From Roseiarcus sp963772555 (GTDB lineage Bacteria; Pseudomonadota; Alphaproteobacteria; Rhizobiales; Beijerinckiaceae): a stretch of DNA of 64,000 nt. The stretch is taken from positions 620,001 through 684,000 of the forward strand of contig CAVYXQ010000007.1 in the NCBI GenBank assembly GCA_963772555.1, given 5' to 3'. The translations under genes and the position numbers were made by a program. A model generated the notes under the pieces. That model did not search any database, was not told the origin of the DNA, and saw only the letters and a program-made list of their open reading frames with translations. Positions 25,550-36,782 of this stretch are shown one piece after another (positions within the stretch are counted from its first letter, which is position 1; the number at the start of each line of letters is the position of its first letter).

Positions 25550-26692
25550 ATGGCGCTGATCAATCTCGCGCATGACCTTCTCGCCTGGCTAGGATGGTAT
25601 GTCATCCCGTTCCTGGTGATCCTTACTGTGATCGTCTTTGTTCATGAACTCGGCCATTATCTGGTCGCGCGTTGGTGCGGCGTCAAAATCGACGCGTTTT
25701 CCATCGGTTTCGGGCGGGAACTGGCGGCCCGAGTCGATTCGCGCGGAACGCGCTGGCGAATCGGGGCGCTGCCGCTCGGCGGCTACGTCAAATTTCATGG
25801 CGACGCCAATGCCGCGAGCTTCGATAGCGGTTCGGCTTCGCAAGGCGTGGACCGGCGCTTGACGCTCGCAGGACAGCCGCTGCTGAACCGTGCGGCGATC
25901 GTGCTCGCGGGTCCGGTCGCCAATTTCCTGCTCGCCTTCGTCATTTTTGCCGGAATGTTCATGGCCTTCGGGCGCGTCGAGCACATGGCGCGGATTGGCC
26001 GGGTTGAGGCGAACAGCCCGGCGGCGGCGGCGGGGTTCGAGCCCGGCGATCTGGTCAAGTCGATCGACGGCGACCCGATCAGCAGCTTCGAGGCGTTGCA
26101 GCAGGCGACACTGATGAGCACCGGTTTGCCGATGACGTTCGTCGTCGACCGGAATGGCCACGACGTCAGTCTGACGGCGACGCCCAGGGTCACGGTCGTC
26201 GACCAGGGGGTGTTCGGCAAGCGCCGCATGGGCCATCTCGGGCTTGCATCCTCCGCCGATCCGAAGGACGCGAGGGTGGAGCGATGCGGGCTGCCGACTT
26301 GCGCGGCCTGGGGCGCCGGGCAGGAATGGTTCATCGTCAAGGCGACCGGGGCCTATATCGTGGGCATGTTCGCCGGACGCGAGTCGGCGGACCAGGTGTC
26401 AGGCGTCATCGGCGCGGCGCAGATGGCGGGCGAGATGGCGAAGATCAGCCTCTGGGAGCTGTTCGGCCTGGCGGCCTGGTTTTCGGTGTCGGTCGGATTC
26501 ATGAATCTGCTGCCCATTCCGCTTCTGGACGGCGGCCACCTCGTCTTCTACGCCTGCGAGGCCGTCTTGGGGCGTCCGCTGAGCGAGAGGATGCAGGAGA
26601 TCGGCTTGCGCATCGGCATCGCCTTGGTCGCGCTTCTGGTCGTCTTCACCACCTCGCACGACATCCTGCGACTGGTCTCGGGCGTGAATTAA
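25550..26692 (+). CDS. rseP: RIP (site-2) zinc metalloprotease RseP
   Basis: An intramembrane metalloprotease that cleaves anti-sigma factors or signal-peptide remnants. Zinc motif FVHELGHYL near residue 33 and the second metal-binding motif LLDGGHLVF near residue 328 are intact; four hydrophobic segments and one PDZ domain (about residues 140-210, NSPAAAAGFEPGDLV) are visible. Length 380 is normal for alphaproteobacteria. It stands between dxr and bamA, the standard order. Confidence 0.94.
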   Translation: MALINLAHDLLAWLGWYVIPFLVILTVIVFVHELGHYLVARWCGVKIDAFSIGFGRELAARVDSRGTRWRIGALPLGGYVKFHGDANAASFDSGSASQGVDRRLTLAGQPLLNRAAIVLAGPVANFLLAFVIFAGMFMAFGRVEHMARIGRVEANSPAAAAGFEPGDLVKSIDGDPISSFEALQQATLMSTGLPMTFVVDRNGHDVSLTATPRVTVVDQGVFGKRRMGHLGLASSADPKDARVERCGLPTCAAWGAGQEWFIVKATGAYIVGMFAGRESADQVSGVIGAAQMAGEMAKISLWELFGLAAWFSVSVGFMNLLPIPLLDGGHLVFYACEAVLGRPLSERMQEIGLRIGIALVALLVVFTTSHDILRLVSGVN

Positions 26693-26926
26693 CCGATGGT
26701 CGACCATGTTTCCGTGTCCTCTCGGCAACGCCGTCGGGAAATGGTGTAGTCTTGCCGAACAAAGGGTTGCGGGAGCGGCTGAAAATTGCAAAAACGGCGT
26801 TAATCCTTCCAACTCCTCGCGCGGCGGGTGGACAAGGCGTCGCGCCCTGCGACGCGGGTAAGAGAAACCTCGGGCCCAACCGTGGCGCGGGCGGGAGTTC
26901 GCCGAGAGTGGGGCGCGAGAGGGACA

Positions 26927-29398
26927 ATGGGCCAGATGCAGTGTTTACGCGGCTTTTTCGGCGCTCTCGCGCTGGCGGTGGCTTTCGGCATCGCAACGCT
27001 CGGGTCGATGGGCCCCGCAACGGCTCAGCAGATTGTCGTCCAGGGCGCCAACGTTGATCCCTCGACCCTCAAGCCCTATTTCTCCGGTACGGATCCCGCT
27101 TCGGTCGAGCGCGGCGTTGAGGATCTAAAGGCTTCCGGTCTCTATTCCTCGGTTAGCGCGAAAGTCGTCGGCGGCAAGATCGTCGTCTCGCTCGGGGGCG
27201 GTGAACAGATCATCAATCGCGTCGCCTTCGAGGGCAACAGAAGCATCCAGAAGGACCAGCTCGAAGTCGAAGTGCAGTCGAAGCCGCACACGCCCTACAA
27301 CGAAGCGACGGCCGAAGCCGACGTCGGCCGGATCAAGGAGGCGTACAAGAAATACGGCCATAATGAGGCAGGGGTGACGAAGCGGCTGGTGCAACTGCCG
27401 AACGGCCGCGTCGACCTGGTCTTCACCATTGACGAGGGCGGCAAGACCGGAATCCGCGAGATCCGCTTCGTCGGCAACCACGCCGTGTCGGACTACCGTC
27501 TGCGCAATCTCATGCAGACCAGCACCCAGAACTTTCTTTCCTGGTTCAAGAACACCGACGTGTACGATCCTGATCGGCTCGCGTCCGACGAGGAAGCCAT
27601 TCGCCGCTATTACATGAAGAACGGCTATGCGGATTTTCGCATCACCAACACGGACGTGGTCTATCAGGAGAATCCGCCCGGCTACGTCATTACGATTACA
27701 TTGGACGAGGGTCCGCAGTACCGTGTCTCCGGCGTCACCGTGGATTCGCACATCCCGAAGGTGGACGGCCCGGCCTTGCTGCCGCTCGTTTACCTGCGTC
27801 CTGGCGACGTCTATGACGCGGGAGGGGTCGACAAGTCCGTCGACGCCCTGAGCCGGGCCGTCGCAAGCCAGGGCTACGCCTTTTCGGAAGTGCGGCCACA
27901 TGGGGAACGCGACACGAACAATCACACGATCGCGCTCGCCTTCACCGTCGACAACGGGCCGAAGGTCTATATTGAACGCATCGATATCGTCGGCAATACG
28001 CGGACGCGCGATTATGTGATCCGCCGTGAATTCGATATTGGCGAAGGCGATCCATACAACCACGCGATGATCGAGCGGGCCGAGCGCCGTCTCAACGGCC
28101 TCGGCTATTTCAAGAAGGTCCACATCTCGAACCGCCCAGGCTCGGCGCCGGACCGGGTTATCGTCGTTGTCAATGTCGAGGATCAGCCAACCGGCTCGAT
28201 CAGCCTCAGCGGCGGCTATTCGACGACCCAGGGCATCATGGCGGAGCTCGCCTATACCGAGACCAACTTCCTCGGCCGCGGACAATATGTGAGACTAAGC
28301 GTCTCGGATGGGCAATACAGCCAGGGCTGGAAGGCGTCTTTCACCGAGCCGTATTTCCTTGGGCAGCGGCTGGCGGCGGGCTTCGATATCTATCACCAGG
28401 TCAACAACAACAACAAGTACGCGTTATACCAGAACTGGACCACCGGCGTGACACTGCGCCTTGGCATTCCGATCACCGACGATCTCACGTTCCAGCCCAA
28501 CTACTCGCTCTACAAGTCGAAGATCACCATCCCGAACACCACCTCGGACCCTTACGACGATTGCTCCGGTCCGACGCAGCCGTGGTATCCGGGCGGGTAC
28601 CCGGTAGCGGTCACTCCGACGCCGTTCATCAACTGCCTGACCAACGGCGAGGCGCCGGTCGAAATCAAGCAGTCGGCGGCGCAGGGGACCCTGGTCACCT
28701 CGCTGGTCGGGTTCTCGCTTCTTTACAACAACCTCGACAACCGCAGGGATCCGACTTCGGGGTTCTTCGTCAACTACAAACAGGATGTCGCGGGGCTCGG
28801 CGGGCAGTCCGACTTCTTCCGCGAGACTCTGGACGCGCGTTGGTATCATCCCATCACGGAGGACTTCGTCGGCATCCTCCATTTGCAGGGCGGCCAGATC
28901 AACGGCTACGGCTCGCAGCCGCTCGACATCATCAATAACTTCGTGCTGGGACCGAGCCTCGTTCGCGGCTTCGCCCCGGGCGGCCTTGGTCCGCGGGATA
29001 TCGCCAGCAACGACAACATCCAGGCCTCAGCCCTCGGCGGCACGAGCTACTTTGGAGCGTCGGCGGAAGTCGACTTCCCGATCTTCGGCCTGCCCAAGGA
29101 GATCGGCCTCAAGGGGGCGTTGTTCGCCGACGCCGGCAATGTAATCGGCTACTCCGGACAGACGAACTTCTCGAACTTCCTCGGCTACACATATTGCCCG
29201 GGACAGAACGTGATCCTGATCACCCAGCCGAGCTGCGCCAACGTCTGGGATCCCAACCTGATCCGAACCGCGGTCGGCGCGAGCCTGATCTGGGCTTCGC
29301 CGATGGGACCGATACGCTTCGATTTCGCCCTGCCGGTCACCAAAGGCAAGTACGACCAGACCCAATTCTTCAACTTCTCGGGCGGCGCGACGTTCTAG
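26927..29398 (+). CDS. bamA: Outer membrane protein assembly factor BamA
   Basis: Core of the BAM complex that folds beta-barrel proteins into the outer membrane. A signal peptide (ending ATAQQ) leads to POTRA repeats (about residues 30-400, for example VAFEGNRSIQKDQL and IRFVGNHAVSDYRL) and then the 16-strand barrel; VRGF (loop 6) and a C-terminal Phe are present. Start ATG 26927 follows GAGAGGG; the open frame reaches back to 26828. Length 823 is slightly above the usual because of a Cys-containing extracellular loop around DDCSGPTQPW. Confidence 0.95.
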   Translation: MGQMQCLRGFFGALALAVAFGIATLGSMGPATAQQIVVQGANVDPSTLKPYFSGTDPASVERGVEDLKASGLYSSVSAKVVGGKIVVSLGGGEQIINRVAFEGNRSIQKDQLEVEVQSKPHTPYNEATAEADVGRIKEAYKKYGHNEAGVTKRLVQLPNGRVDLVFTIDEGGKTGIREIRFVGNHAVSDYRLRNLMQTSTQNFLSWFKNTDVYDPDRLASDEEAIRRYYMKNGYADFRITNTDVVYQENPPGYVITITLDEGPQYRVSGVTVDSHIPKVDGPALLPLVYLRPGDVYDAGGVDKSVDALSRAVASQGYAFSEVRPHGERDTNNHTIALAFTVDNGPKVYIERIDIVGNTRTRDYVIRREFDIGEGDPYNHAMIERAERRLNGLGYFKKVHISNRPGSAPDRVIVVVNVEDQPTGSISLSGGYSTTQGIMAELAYTETNFLGRGQYVRLSVSDGQYSQGWKASFTEPYFLGQRLAAGFDIYHQVNNNNKYALYQNWTTGVTLRLGIPITDDLTFQPNYSLYKSKITIPNTTSDPYDDCSGPTQPWYPGGYPVAVTPTPFINCLTNGEAPVEIKQSAAQGTLVTSLVGFSLLYNNLDNRRDPTSGFFVNYKQDVAGLGGQSDFFRETLDARWYHPITEDFVGILHLQGGQINGYGSQPLDIINNFVLGPSLVRGFAPGGLGPRDIASNDNIQASALGGTSYFGASAEVDFPIFGLPKEIGLKGALFADAGNVIGYSGQTNFSNFLGYTYCPGQNVILITQPSCANVWDPNLIRTAVGASLIWASPMGPIRFDFALPVTKGKYDQTQFFNFSGGATF

Positions 29399-29423
29399 GC
29401 GCGATCGTCGATTCGTTTTGGAG

Positions 29424-29450
29424 CGGGCGCGCCACAATATGGCGCGCCCG
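29424..29450. terminator. Perfect 11-bp hairpin between bamA and lpxD
   Basis: CGGGCGCGCCA (29424-29434) and TGGCGCGCCCG (29440-29450) pair around a five-base loop, 25 bases after the bamA stop. No T-run follows, so it is more likely an mRNA-stabilising or attenuating structure than a full terminator. Confidence 0.6.
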
Positions 29451-29475
29451 TCGTCGCATCCGGCGGAACCTTTCC

Positions 29476-30534
29476 TTGGCCAAGATTCGCTTCTTTCCAC
29501 CGAGCTCGGCGCCGTCCCTCACCGAGGTCGCCGGCTGGTGCGGCGCGGACTTGGCGCGCGAGGCCGACGCGAACTGCACAATAAGCGACGTCGCCGCGCT
29601 CGATCAGGCTGGCTCCGGCGATCTGACCTTCCTCGACAATCCCAGATATCTCGAGCTTTTCAGGTCGACGCGCGCCGCGGCTGTTCTCGTCAGTCCGCGC
29701 TATGCGGATTTGGCGCCGGCCGGCTGTGCGGCGCTGGTCACGCGCGAGCCCTATCGCGCCATGGCCATGGTGATGGCGAAGCTGTTTCCGAGCGCCGTCA
29801 AGCCGGGATCCGTCTTCGACGAGAGCGGCGTCTCCCCTGCGGCGACGGTCCATGCGTCGGCACGGCTGGAGGCCGGGGTGATTGTGGATCCGGGAGCGGT
29901 GATCGGGCGCGGGGCGGTAATCGGCGCCGGCACTATCATCGGTCCCAATGCCGTGATCGGTCCCGGGGTGCGGATCGGCCGCAACGGCGCTGTAGGCGCA
30001 TCGACGACGATAATCGCGGCGTTGGTCGGCGACCGGGTGATCATCCACCCCGGCGTCCATATCGGTCAGGACGGCTTCGGCTTCGCCCTCGGCCCGGGCG
30101 GACACCTCAAGGTGCCGCAGATCGGGCGCGTCATCATCCAGGACGATGTCGAAATCGGCGCGGGCGTGACGATCGACCGGGGCGCAAACCGCGACACGGT
30201 GATCGGCGAGGGGGCGAAGATCGACAATCTCGTGCAGATTGGCCACAACGTCGTCATCGGCCGCCACGCGGTTCTCGTCTCCCAGTCGGGCGTCTCCGGA
30301 TCGAGCGTCATCGGCGATTTTGCCGCGCTCGGAGGGCAGGCCGGCGTAGCCGGCCACCTCAGGATCGGCGCGGGCGCCCAGGTCGCGGCGGCAGCCGGCG
30401 TCATGACGGATATCCCGCCCGGCGAGCGCTGGGCCGGCGCGCCGGCGAAGCCCGTTCGCGAGTTTTTCCGCGAGGTCGCCACCCTGAAGAGGCTCGCAGC
30501 CGAGCGTATGCGCGGCGAAAGCAAGTCGGAATAA
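29476..30534 (+). CDS. lpxD: UDP-3-O-(3-hydroxyacyl)glucosamine N-acyltransferase
   Basis: Third step of lipid A synthesis, adding the second hydroxyacyl chain. The N-terminal uridine-binding domain (about 1-110, DLTFLDNPRY) is followed by a long hexapeptide beta-helix (VIGRGAVIGAGTIIG and so on) and the catalytic-His segment HPGVHIGQDGFGF. No ATG fits: TTG 29476 gives the family-like start AKIRFFPPSSAPSL, so a TTG start is inferred. Length 352. It precedes fabZ by 41 bases. Confidence 0.94.
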   Translation: MAKIRFFPPSSAPSLTEVAGWCGADLAREADANCTISDVAALDQAGSGDLTFLDNPRYLELFRSTRAAAVLVSPRYADLAPAGCAALVTREPYRAMAMVMAKLFPSAVKPGSVFDESGVSPAATVHASARLEAGVIVDPGAVIGRGAVIGAGTIIGPNAVIGPGVRIGRNGAVGASTTIIAALVGDRVIIHPGVHIGQDGFGFALGPGGHLKVPQIGRVIIQDDVEIGAGVTIDRGANRDTVIGEGAKIDNLVQIGHNVVIGRHAVLVSQSGVSGSSVIGDFAALGGQAGVAGHLRIGAGAQVAAAAGVMTDIPPGERWAGAPAKPVREFFREVATLKRLAAERMRGESKSE

Positions 30535-30575
30535 CGATGGGCGAGGACGAGCGGGCCGAGCGAAGGGAAAGCGGA

Positions 30576-31040
30576 ATGGCCGACACTACGGATCGGGTGT
30601 TTGAGAGTTACGACATCCAGAAGCTCCTGACGCTTCTGCCGCATCGCTACCCGTTTCTTCTGGTCGACCGGATTGTCGAAGTGCGCGACGACGAGTACGG
30701 GGTCGGCATCAAGAACGTCACCGTCAACGAGCCCCATTTCCAGGGCCACTTTCCCGGCCGCCCGGTCATGCCGGGGGTCCTGCTGATCGAAGCGATGGCG
30801 CAGACCGCGGGCGCGCTCTGCGTCGCATCGCAGGGCCGCGCCGACGCGCCGGGGGTCGTCTATCTGATGACGATCGACAAGGCGAAGTTTCGCAAGCCGG
30901 TCGTGCCGGGCGATCAGGTGAAGTTCCACATGACTCGCACCGCAAGGCGACGCAACATGTGGTGGTTTCGCGGCGAAGCGAAGGTGGACGGCGCGCTCGT
31001 TTGCGAAGCGGAAGTGTCGGCGATGCTGGTGCGCGAATGA
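30576..31040 (+). CDS. fabZ: 3-Hydroxyacyl-[acyl-carrier-protein] dehydratase FabZ
   Basis: Dehydrates beta-hydroxyacyl-ACP in fatty acid synthesis. Hot-dog fold with the catalytic His in LLPHRYPFLLVDRI and Glu in VMPGVLLIEAMAQ; FQGHFPGRP is conserved. ATG 30576 follows GAAGGGAAAG and gives 154 residues, the family length; an earlier in-frame ATG at 30537 adds a charged tail. It overlaps lpxA by four bases. Confidence 0.95.
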   Translation: MADTTDRVFESYDIQKLLTLLPHRYPFLLVDRIVEVRDDEYGVGIKNVTVNEPHFQGHFPGRPVMPGVLLIEAMAQTAGALCVASQGRADAPGVVYLMTIDKAKFRKPVVPGDQVKFHMTRTARRRNMWWFRGEAKVDGALVCEAEVSAMLVRE

Positions 31041-31846
31041 TGCGTGGCATCCATCCGAGCTCCGTAGTGGAAGAGGGCGCGGAGCTTGGCGCCGGCGTCG
31101 ACATCGGACCGTTCTGCCACATCGGACCGCATGTTACGATCGGCGATGGCGTCAGGCTGGTGTCGCACGTCAGTCTCGCCGGCGATACGATGGTTGGCGC
31201 GCGGACGCGCATTTTCCCCTTCGCCTCGATCGGCCATGAGCCGCAGGATCTCAAATACCGGGGCGAGGCGGTCCGCCTGACGATCGGCGAGGAGTGCCTC
31301 ATCCGCGAGGGCGTGACGATGAATCCGGGAACGGCGGGCGGCGGGTCGGAGACCATCGTCGGACCGCGTTGCGTCCTGCTCGCGAATGCGCATGTCGCGC
31401 ACGACTGCCGGCTTGGCGAAGGCGTCATTTTGTCGAACAACGTGATGCTCGCGGGCCATTGTCAGATCGGCGACTTCGCCATTGTCAGCGGCGGGGCGGC
31501 GGCGCATCAATTCGTCCGCATTGGCGCGCACGCCTTCGTCGGCGGTCTTGCCGGCGTCGAGCACGACATCATTCCCTTCGGCATGGCGCTCGGGAACCGC
31601 GCGTCGTTGGCCGGCATCAATGTCGTGGGCCTCAAGCGACGCGGCTTTTCCCACGAGGCCATTCACGAACTGCGGCGCGCCTACCGAATGCTGTTCGGCG
31701 GCGCCGGCACCCTGAAGGAGCGTGTGGGCGATGTTGCGGCAGCCTTTCCCGACCAGGATGCCGTGCAGCAGATCGTCGAATTCCTGCGACAGGGCGGCGA
31801 CCGGCAGATCTGCGTTCCGCGTTCCGGCAAGGACGACGAGGCGTGA
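31037..31846 (+). CDS. lpxA: Acyl-ACP-UDP-N-acetylglucosamine O-acyltransferase
   Basis: First step of lipid A synthesis. The left-handed beta-helix of hexapeptide repeats (residues 3-190) carries the catalytic-His region AHVAHDCRLGEGVI, and the helical C-terminus has GINVVGLKRRGFSHEAI. Start ATG 31037 overlaps the fabZ stop; ATG 31040 is equally possible. Length 269 is normal. Confidence 0.96.
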   Translation: MMRGIHPSSVVEEGAELGAGVDIGPFCHIGPHVTIGDGVRLVSHVSLAGDTMVGARTRIFPFASIGHEPQDLKYRGEAVRLTIGEECLIREGVTMNPGTAGGGSETIVGPRCVLLANAHVAHDCRLGEGVILSNNVMLAGHCQIGDFAIVSGGAAAHQFVRIGAHAFVGGLAGVEHDIIPFGMALGNRASLAGINVVGLKRRGFSHEAIHELRRAYRMLFGGAGTLKERVGDVAAAFPDQDAVQQIVEFLRQGGDRQICVPRSGKDDEA

Positions 31847-32700
31847 GCGATGGCAACGGCCGGGGGCTGGCGCCGCCCCTGGCGATTCTCTGCGGCGGGG
31901 GAAAATTCCCGCTGGAGGTGGCCGCCGAAGCGCTGCGCGGGGGACGGGGGCCATTCTTGATCGGCGTGGTCGGCTCGACGCCGCCGGGGATCGAGGCCTA
32001 TCCCCACGTCTGGTTGCGCTTGGGCGAGGTCGGCAAGCTGTTCGCGGCCCTCAAGGAACATTCAATCGCCGAAATGGCGATGGTCGGCGCGATGACCCGG
32101 CCTGAGTTCTCCGATTTGAGGCTGGACTGGGGAGCGGTGACGCGGGCGGGCGAGCTCCGCCAGCTCTTTCGCCGCGGCGACAACGGTCTCCTCATTGGCC
32201 TCGCCCGGATTTTCGAGCGGGAGGGCATTCGCATTGTCGGCGCGCATGAGATCGCGCCGCGCCTCGCCGCCCCGTGCGGGCCGCTCGGCGCGCGTTCGCC
32301 CTCGGCGGACGACGACGCCGACATTGCCATGGGCGCCGGGCTGGTCGAGGCGCTTTCGTCGTTCGACGCCGGTCAGGGCGCCGTGGTCGCCGCAGGACGG
32401 GTCCTGGCGATCGAGGCGGCCGAAGGCACAGACGGCATGCTCGCCCGCATCGCGGGTTTGCGCGAGAGCGGGCGGCTGCGGTTCAAGGGCCTCGCTGGCG
32501 TCCTGGTTAAGGCGCCTAAAGTCGGTCAGGACCTTCGCCTGGACATGCCCGCGATAGGCCCGGAGACGATCCGCAATGCGGCGAAAGCGCGATTGCGCGG
32601 CGTCGCGGTCGCGGCCGGGCGGGTGCTGGTCATCGAGCGTGAGCTTTGCGCGCGTGCGGCCGAGACCGGGGGGCTGTTTGTTTACGGGTTCGGGTCGTGA
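31843..32700 (+). CDS. lpxI: UDP-2,3-diacylglucosamine diphosphatase LpxI
   Basis: Hydrolyses UDP-2,3-diacylglucosamine to lipid X, the alphaproteobacterial replacement for LpxH. The 285-residue protein matches the family (former DUF1009): LAILCGGGKFPLEVA at the start, EMAMVGAMTRPEFSDL, and ADIAMGAGLVEALSSFD with catalytic acidic residues. Start is GTG 31843, overlapping the lpxA stop; its own stop overlaps the GTG of lpxB. This implies tight translational coupling through the lipid A genes. Confidence 0.94.
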   Translation: MSDGNGRGLAPPLAILCGGGKFPLEVAAEALRGGRGPFLIGVVGSTPPGIEAYPHVWLRLGEVGKLFAALKEHSIAEMAMVGAMTRPEFSDLRLDWGAVTRAGELRQLFRRGDNGLLIGLARIFEREGIRIVGAHEIAPRLAAPCGPLGARSPSADDDADIAMGAGLVEALSSFDAGQGAVVAAGRVLAIEAAEGTDGMLARIAGLRESGRLRFKGLAGVLVKAPKVGQDLRLDMPAIGPETIRNAAKARLRGVAVAAGRVLVIERELCARAAETGGLFVYGFGS

Positions 32701-33884
32701 GCGGCGCGGGAGCGGGCTCGTTGCGGATCGCTCTCGTCGTTGGCGAACATTCGGGAGACCAGCTGGGCTTCAAGCTGATCCGCGCGCTGCGCGAAGCGTC
32801 GGACGGCGATGTCGCTCTCCTCGGCGTCGGCGGCGAGGCGATGGAAGCCGAGGGCCTGAAGAGCCTCTTCCCGATCGCCGATATCGCGGTGATGGGAATT
32901 CTCCCGGTTTTGGCGCGGCTGCCCGCACTGATGACGCGCATCGGGCAGACCGCGCGCGCCATCATCGAAGCCCGTCCCGATGCTCTCGTCGTCATCGACA
33001 GCCCCGATTTCACCCACCGCGTGGCCCGGCGGGTGCGCCGAGCGATGCCGAACCTGCCGATCGTCGACTATGTGAGCCCAAGCGTCTGGGCGTGGCGCCC
33101 TGGCCGGGCGAGGGCCATGCGCGCCTATGTCGACCGCGTGCTGGCGCTGTTGCCGTTCGAGCCGGAAGCCTACGTTCGCCTCGGCGGCCCTCCTTGCGTC
33201 TATGTCGGCCACCCGCTGATCGAGCGTCTGCAATTGTTGCGGCCGAACGAGGACGAGGCGCGCCGCCGGAACGCGGAGCCGCCGATGGTCGTCGTGCTGC
33301 CGGGCTCGCGTCGCTCCGAGATCCGTCGGCTGATGACCGATTTCGGCGGCGCCCTAGATGCGCTCCATGAAGAGATCGGACCGTTCTTGCCGGTCCTGCC
33401 GACGCTGCCGCATATCGAAAGCGAGGTGAGAGCGCTGGCCGCGCTATGGCCGCAGGCACCACGCATCGTCCTTGGCGAGTCGGCGAAATTCGAGGCCTTC
33501 CGCGCCGCGCGCGCCGCCCTCGCCGCCTCGGGCACGGTGACGCTCGAGCTTGCGCTCGCCGGCGTGCCGATGGTCGGCGCCTATAAGGTCTCGCTCGTCG
33601 AGGAGCAGCTCAAGTATCTCATCAAGGTCCCCTCCATCTTGCTGCCGAACCTCATCCTTGGCGAGCGTGCGATCCCCGAGAAGCTGCAGCGGGACTGCAC
33701 GCCGGCCGCGCTCGGCGGGGCGCTGACGAACCTGGTGCGCGAAGGGCCGCAGCGCGAAGCGCAGATCGAGGCGCTGGCTCGCCTCGATCAGCTCATGCGG
33801 CTCTCCGACGGCCGCCCGCCCAGCGCGCACGCCGCAAGCGCGGTGCTGGAGACGGTTGCGGCGCGGGGCGGGGGGCGGCGATGA
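32697..33884 (+). CDS. lpxB: Lipid-A-disaccharide synthase
   Basis: Condenses lipid X with UDP-2,3-diacylglucosamine. A GT19 enzyme of 395 residues: VVGEHSGDQLGFKL near the start, VIDSPDFTHRVARR, YVSPSVWAWRPGRA, LPGSRRSEIRR and ASGTVTLELALAGVPM are present. Start GTG 32697 overlaps the lpxI stop. It closes the lipid A run; gltA converges from the other side. Confidence 0.96.
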   Translation: MSGAGAGSLRIALVVGEHSGDQLGFKLIRALREASDGDVALLGVGGEAMEAEGLKSLFPIADIAVMGILPVLARLPALMTRIGQTARAIIEARPDALVVIDSPDFTHRVARRVRRAMPNLPIVDYVSPSVWAWRPGRARAMRAYVDRVLALLPFEPEAYVRLGGPPCVYVGHPLIERLQLLRPNEDEARRRNAEPPMVVVLPGSRRSEIRRLMTDFGGALDALHEEIGPFLPVLPTLPHIESEVRALAALWPQAPRIVLGESAKFEAFRAARAALAASGTVTLELALAGVPMVGAYKVSLVEEQLKYLIKVPSILLPNLILGERAIPEKLQRDCTPAALGGALTNLVREGPQREAQIEALARLDQLMRLSDGRPPSAHAASAVLETVAARGGGRR

Positions 33885-34046
33885 GAGTTCCAGCTTACGA
33901 GTTGCGACGTTCTTCCGTCTACCGCTTCGGGAGTCGGCCGAGCTGCTCGTCGAAGCGGGCGGCGTCCGATTTCCATTCAGCCCAAGCGCTGTCGGGGCCC
34001 GAAAGAGGCAAACACAACAAAATCCAAATCGGGATTATGGCCCTGG

Positions 34047-35336
<1,290 letters not shown>

Positions 35337-35440
35337 CACGCGTCTCCGTGGAGGTTTTGGCGTTGCGCTGCAAAAACGTTATTGCAGCGCAAACTCGGGG
35401 ACAAGTCAAACCAAAGGAGGAGCCGGGCCTTTCTTTGCAG

Positions 35441-36751
35441 CTATTGCGGGTTCTCGTAGCTGAACGCCTGCGCGTTCTCGTCATAGGCGAAGAGTTCGCC
35501 GTATCGCCCAAGATTGATGATCGCGCGCAACGTCCGCTCGGCATAGTCCTCGGACATGTAGTCCTCGAGCTCCTCGCGGAAGCGGGTGGCGGGCGCCCGG
35601 TGGCTCGGGCGTTCGTCGAGAACCCGCTTGATATGGGAAGCAAGCGGGATATTCGCCAGCACCTGCTCGCCAAACACTTTCTTGCGCTGGTCGACGTCCA
35701 TGTCGACGAAGCGCCGGCCGAGCGGCGTCAGCTTGATGTCGCCCTCCTCGAATTCGGCCAGCCGCAAAAGCTGCAGGGTCTCGCCGAGGGGAAACAGATC
35801 GTCGACCTCGAGCGCCAGCGAATCCGCCAAGTGGGGGAGGTCGGCCTTGCCGTTGTAAGGCGGCGCCGCGATCTCCTCGAGCATGCCAGCGAGCGAGTTT
35901 GTGGAAACCAGCGGCAGGGACATCGCGAGCCCTAACCCTGCGGCTTCGCGGGCCGGGTGTTTGGTTGGATCGGGCCGCTGGGTCATGAGCGCATAGATTT
36001 TGTCGACCAGCGCTCGGAATTCCGGGTCGAGACGGTCGCGCGGATGCGGGATGGCGACAGGGATCTCCGAGGCGATGCGGCCTGGATTGGACGACAGCAC
36101 CAGGATGCGGTCGCTCATCAGCACGGCCTCCTCGATGTTGTGCGTCACCATCAGGATGGATTTGATCGCGATGCGGCGCTCATGCCAGAGATCGAGAAGA
36201 TCCGTGCGCAGCGTTTCGGCGGTCAGCACGTCGAGCGCCGAGAACGGCTCGTCCATCAGCAGGATCTTCGGCTGCATGACGAGCGCGCGGGCGAAGCCGA
36301 CGCGCTGGCGCATGCCGCCCGAAAGTTCCTTTGGATAGGCTGATTCGAAGCCGTCGAGGCCGATGGTGTCGATCGCCTTGAGCGCCCGCTGCCGCGTTTC
36401 CTCGAGCGGCACTCCGCTCGCGCGCGGACCGATCTCGACGTTGTCGAGCACGTTGAGCCACGGAAAAAGGGCGAAGCTCTGGAAGACCATCGCGACATCC
36501 TCCGCCGGGCGGGTCACCGGCTCGCCTGCGATCGTCACCGTCCCTTCCGTCGGCCGTATCAGCCCCGCGATGATGCGCAGGAGCGTAGATTTGCCGCAGC
36601 CGGACCGGCCGAGCAGCGCGACGATCTCGCCGGCTTTCAGGCTCATCGAAACGTGGTCGAGCACGGGCTTCTTACTCTCGCCGGACCCCGTCGAGTAGAC
36701 TTGGCTGACCTTGTCGACGTTCAGGAGCGTCGTGATCGAAGTGTCTAACAT
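35441..36751 (-). CDS. NitT/TauT-type ABC transporter ATP-binding protein with AAA-associated C-terminal domain
   Basis: ATPase of a nitrate/sulfonate/taurine-type importer. Walker A GRSGCGKST, signature LSGGMRQRV, Walker B ILLMDEPFSALD and the H-loop VTHNIEEA occupy about residues 40-220. The remaining about 170 residues match the AAA-associated C-terminal domain (PF09821 type) found on some of these ATPases, with no known function. Start ATG 36751. It lies 31 bases downstream of the fused permease gene. No substrate-binding protein gene is adjacent. Confidence 0.88.
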   Translation of the reverse strand: MLDTSITTLLNVDKVSQVYSTGSGESKKPVLDHVSMSLKAGEIVALLGRSGCGKSTLLRIIAGLIRPTEGTVTIAGEPVTRPAEDVAMVFQSFALFPWLNVLDNVEIGPRASGVPLEETRQRALKAIDTIGLDGFESAYPKELSGGMRQRVGFARALVMQPKILLMDEPFSALDVLTAETLRTDLLDLWHERRIAIKSILMVTHNIEEAVLMSDRILVLSSNPGRIASEIPVAIPHPRDRLDPEFRALVDKIYALMTQRPDPTKHPAREAAGLGLAMSLPLVSTNSLAGMLEEIAAPPYNGKADLPHLADSLALEVDDLFPLGETLQLLRLAEFEEGDIKLTPLGRRFVDMDVDQRKKVFGEQVLANIPLASHIKRVLDERPSHRAPATRFREELEDYMSEDYAERTLRAIINLGRYGELFAYDENAQAFSYENPQ

Positions 36752-36782
36752 CGATGAAATCCTCTCTCGGACGGTCGCGGGT

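Noticed and set aside
29424..29450. Small gene starting in the bamA-lpxD gap
   Set aside because: The ATG in the hairpin loop region opens an out-of-frame reading through lpxD with antisense-like composition.
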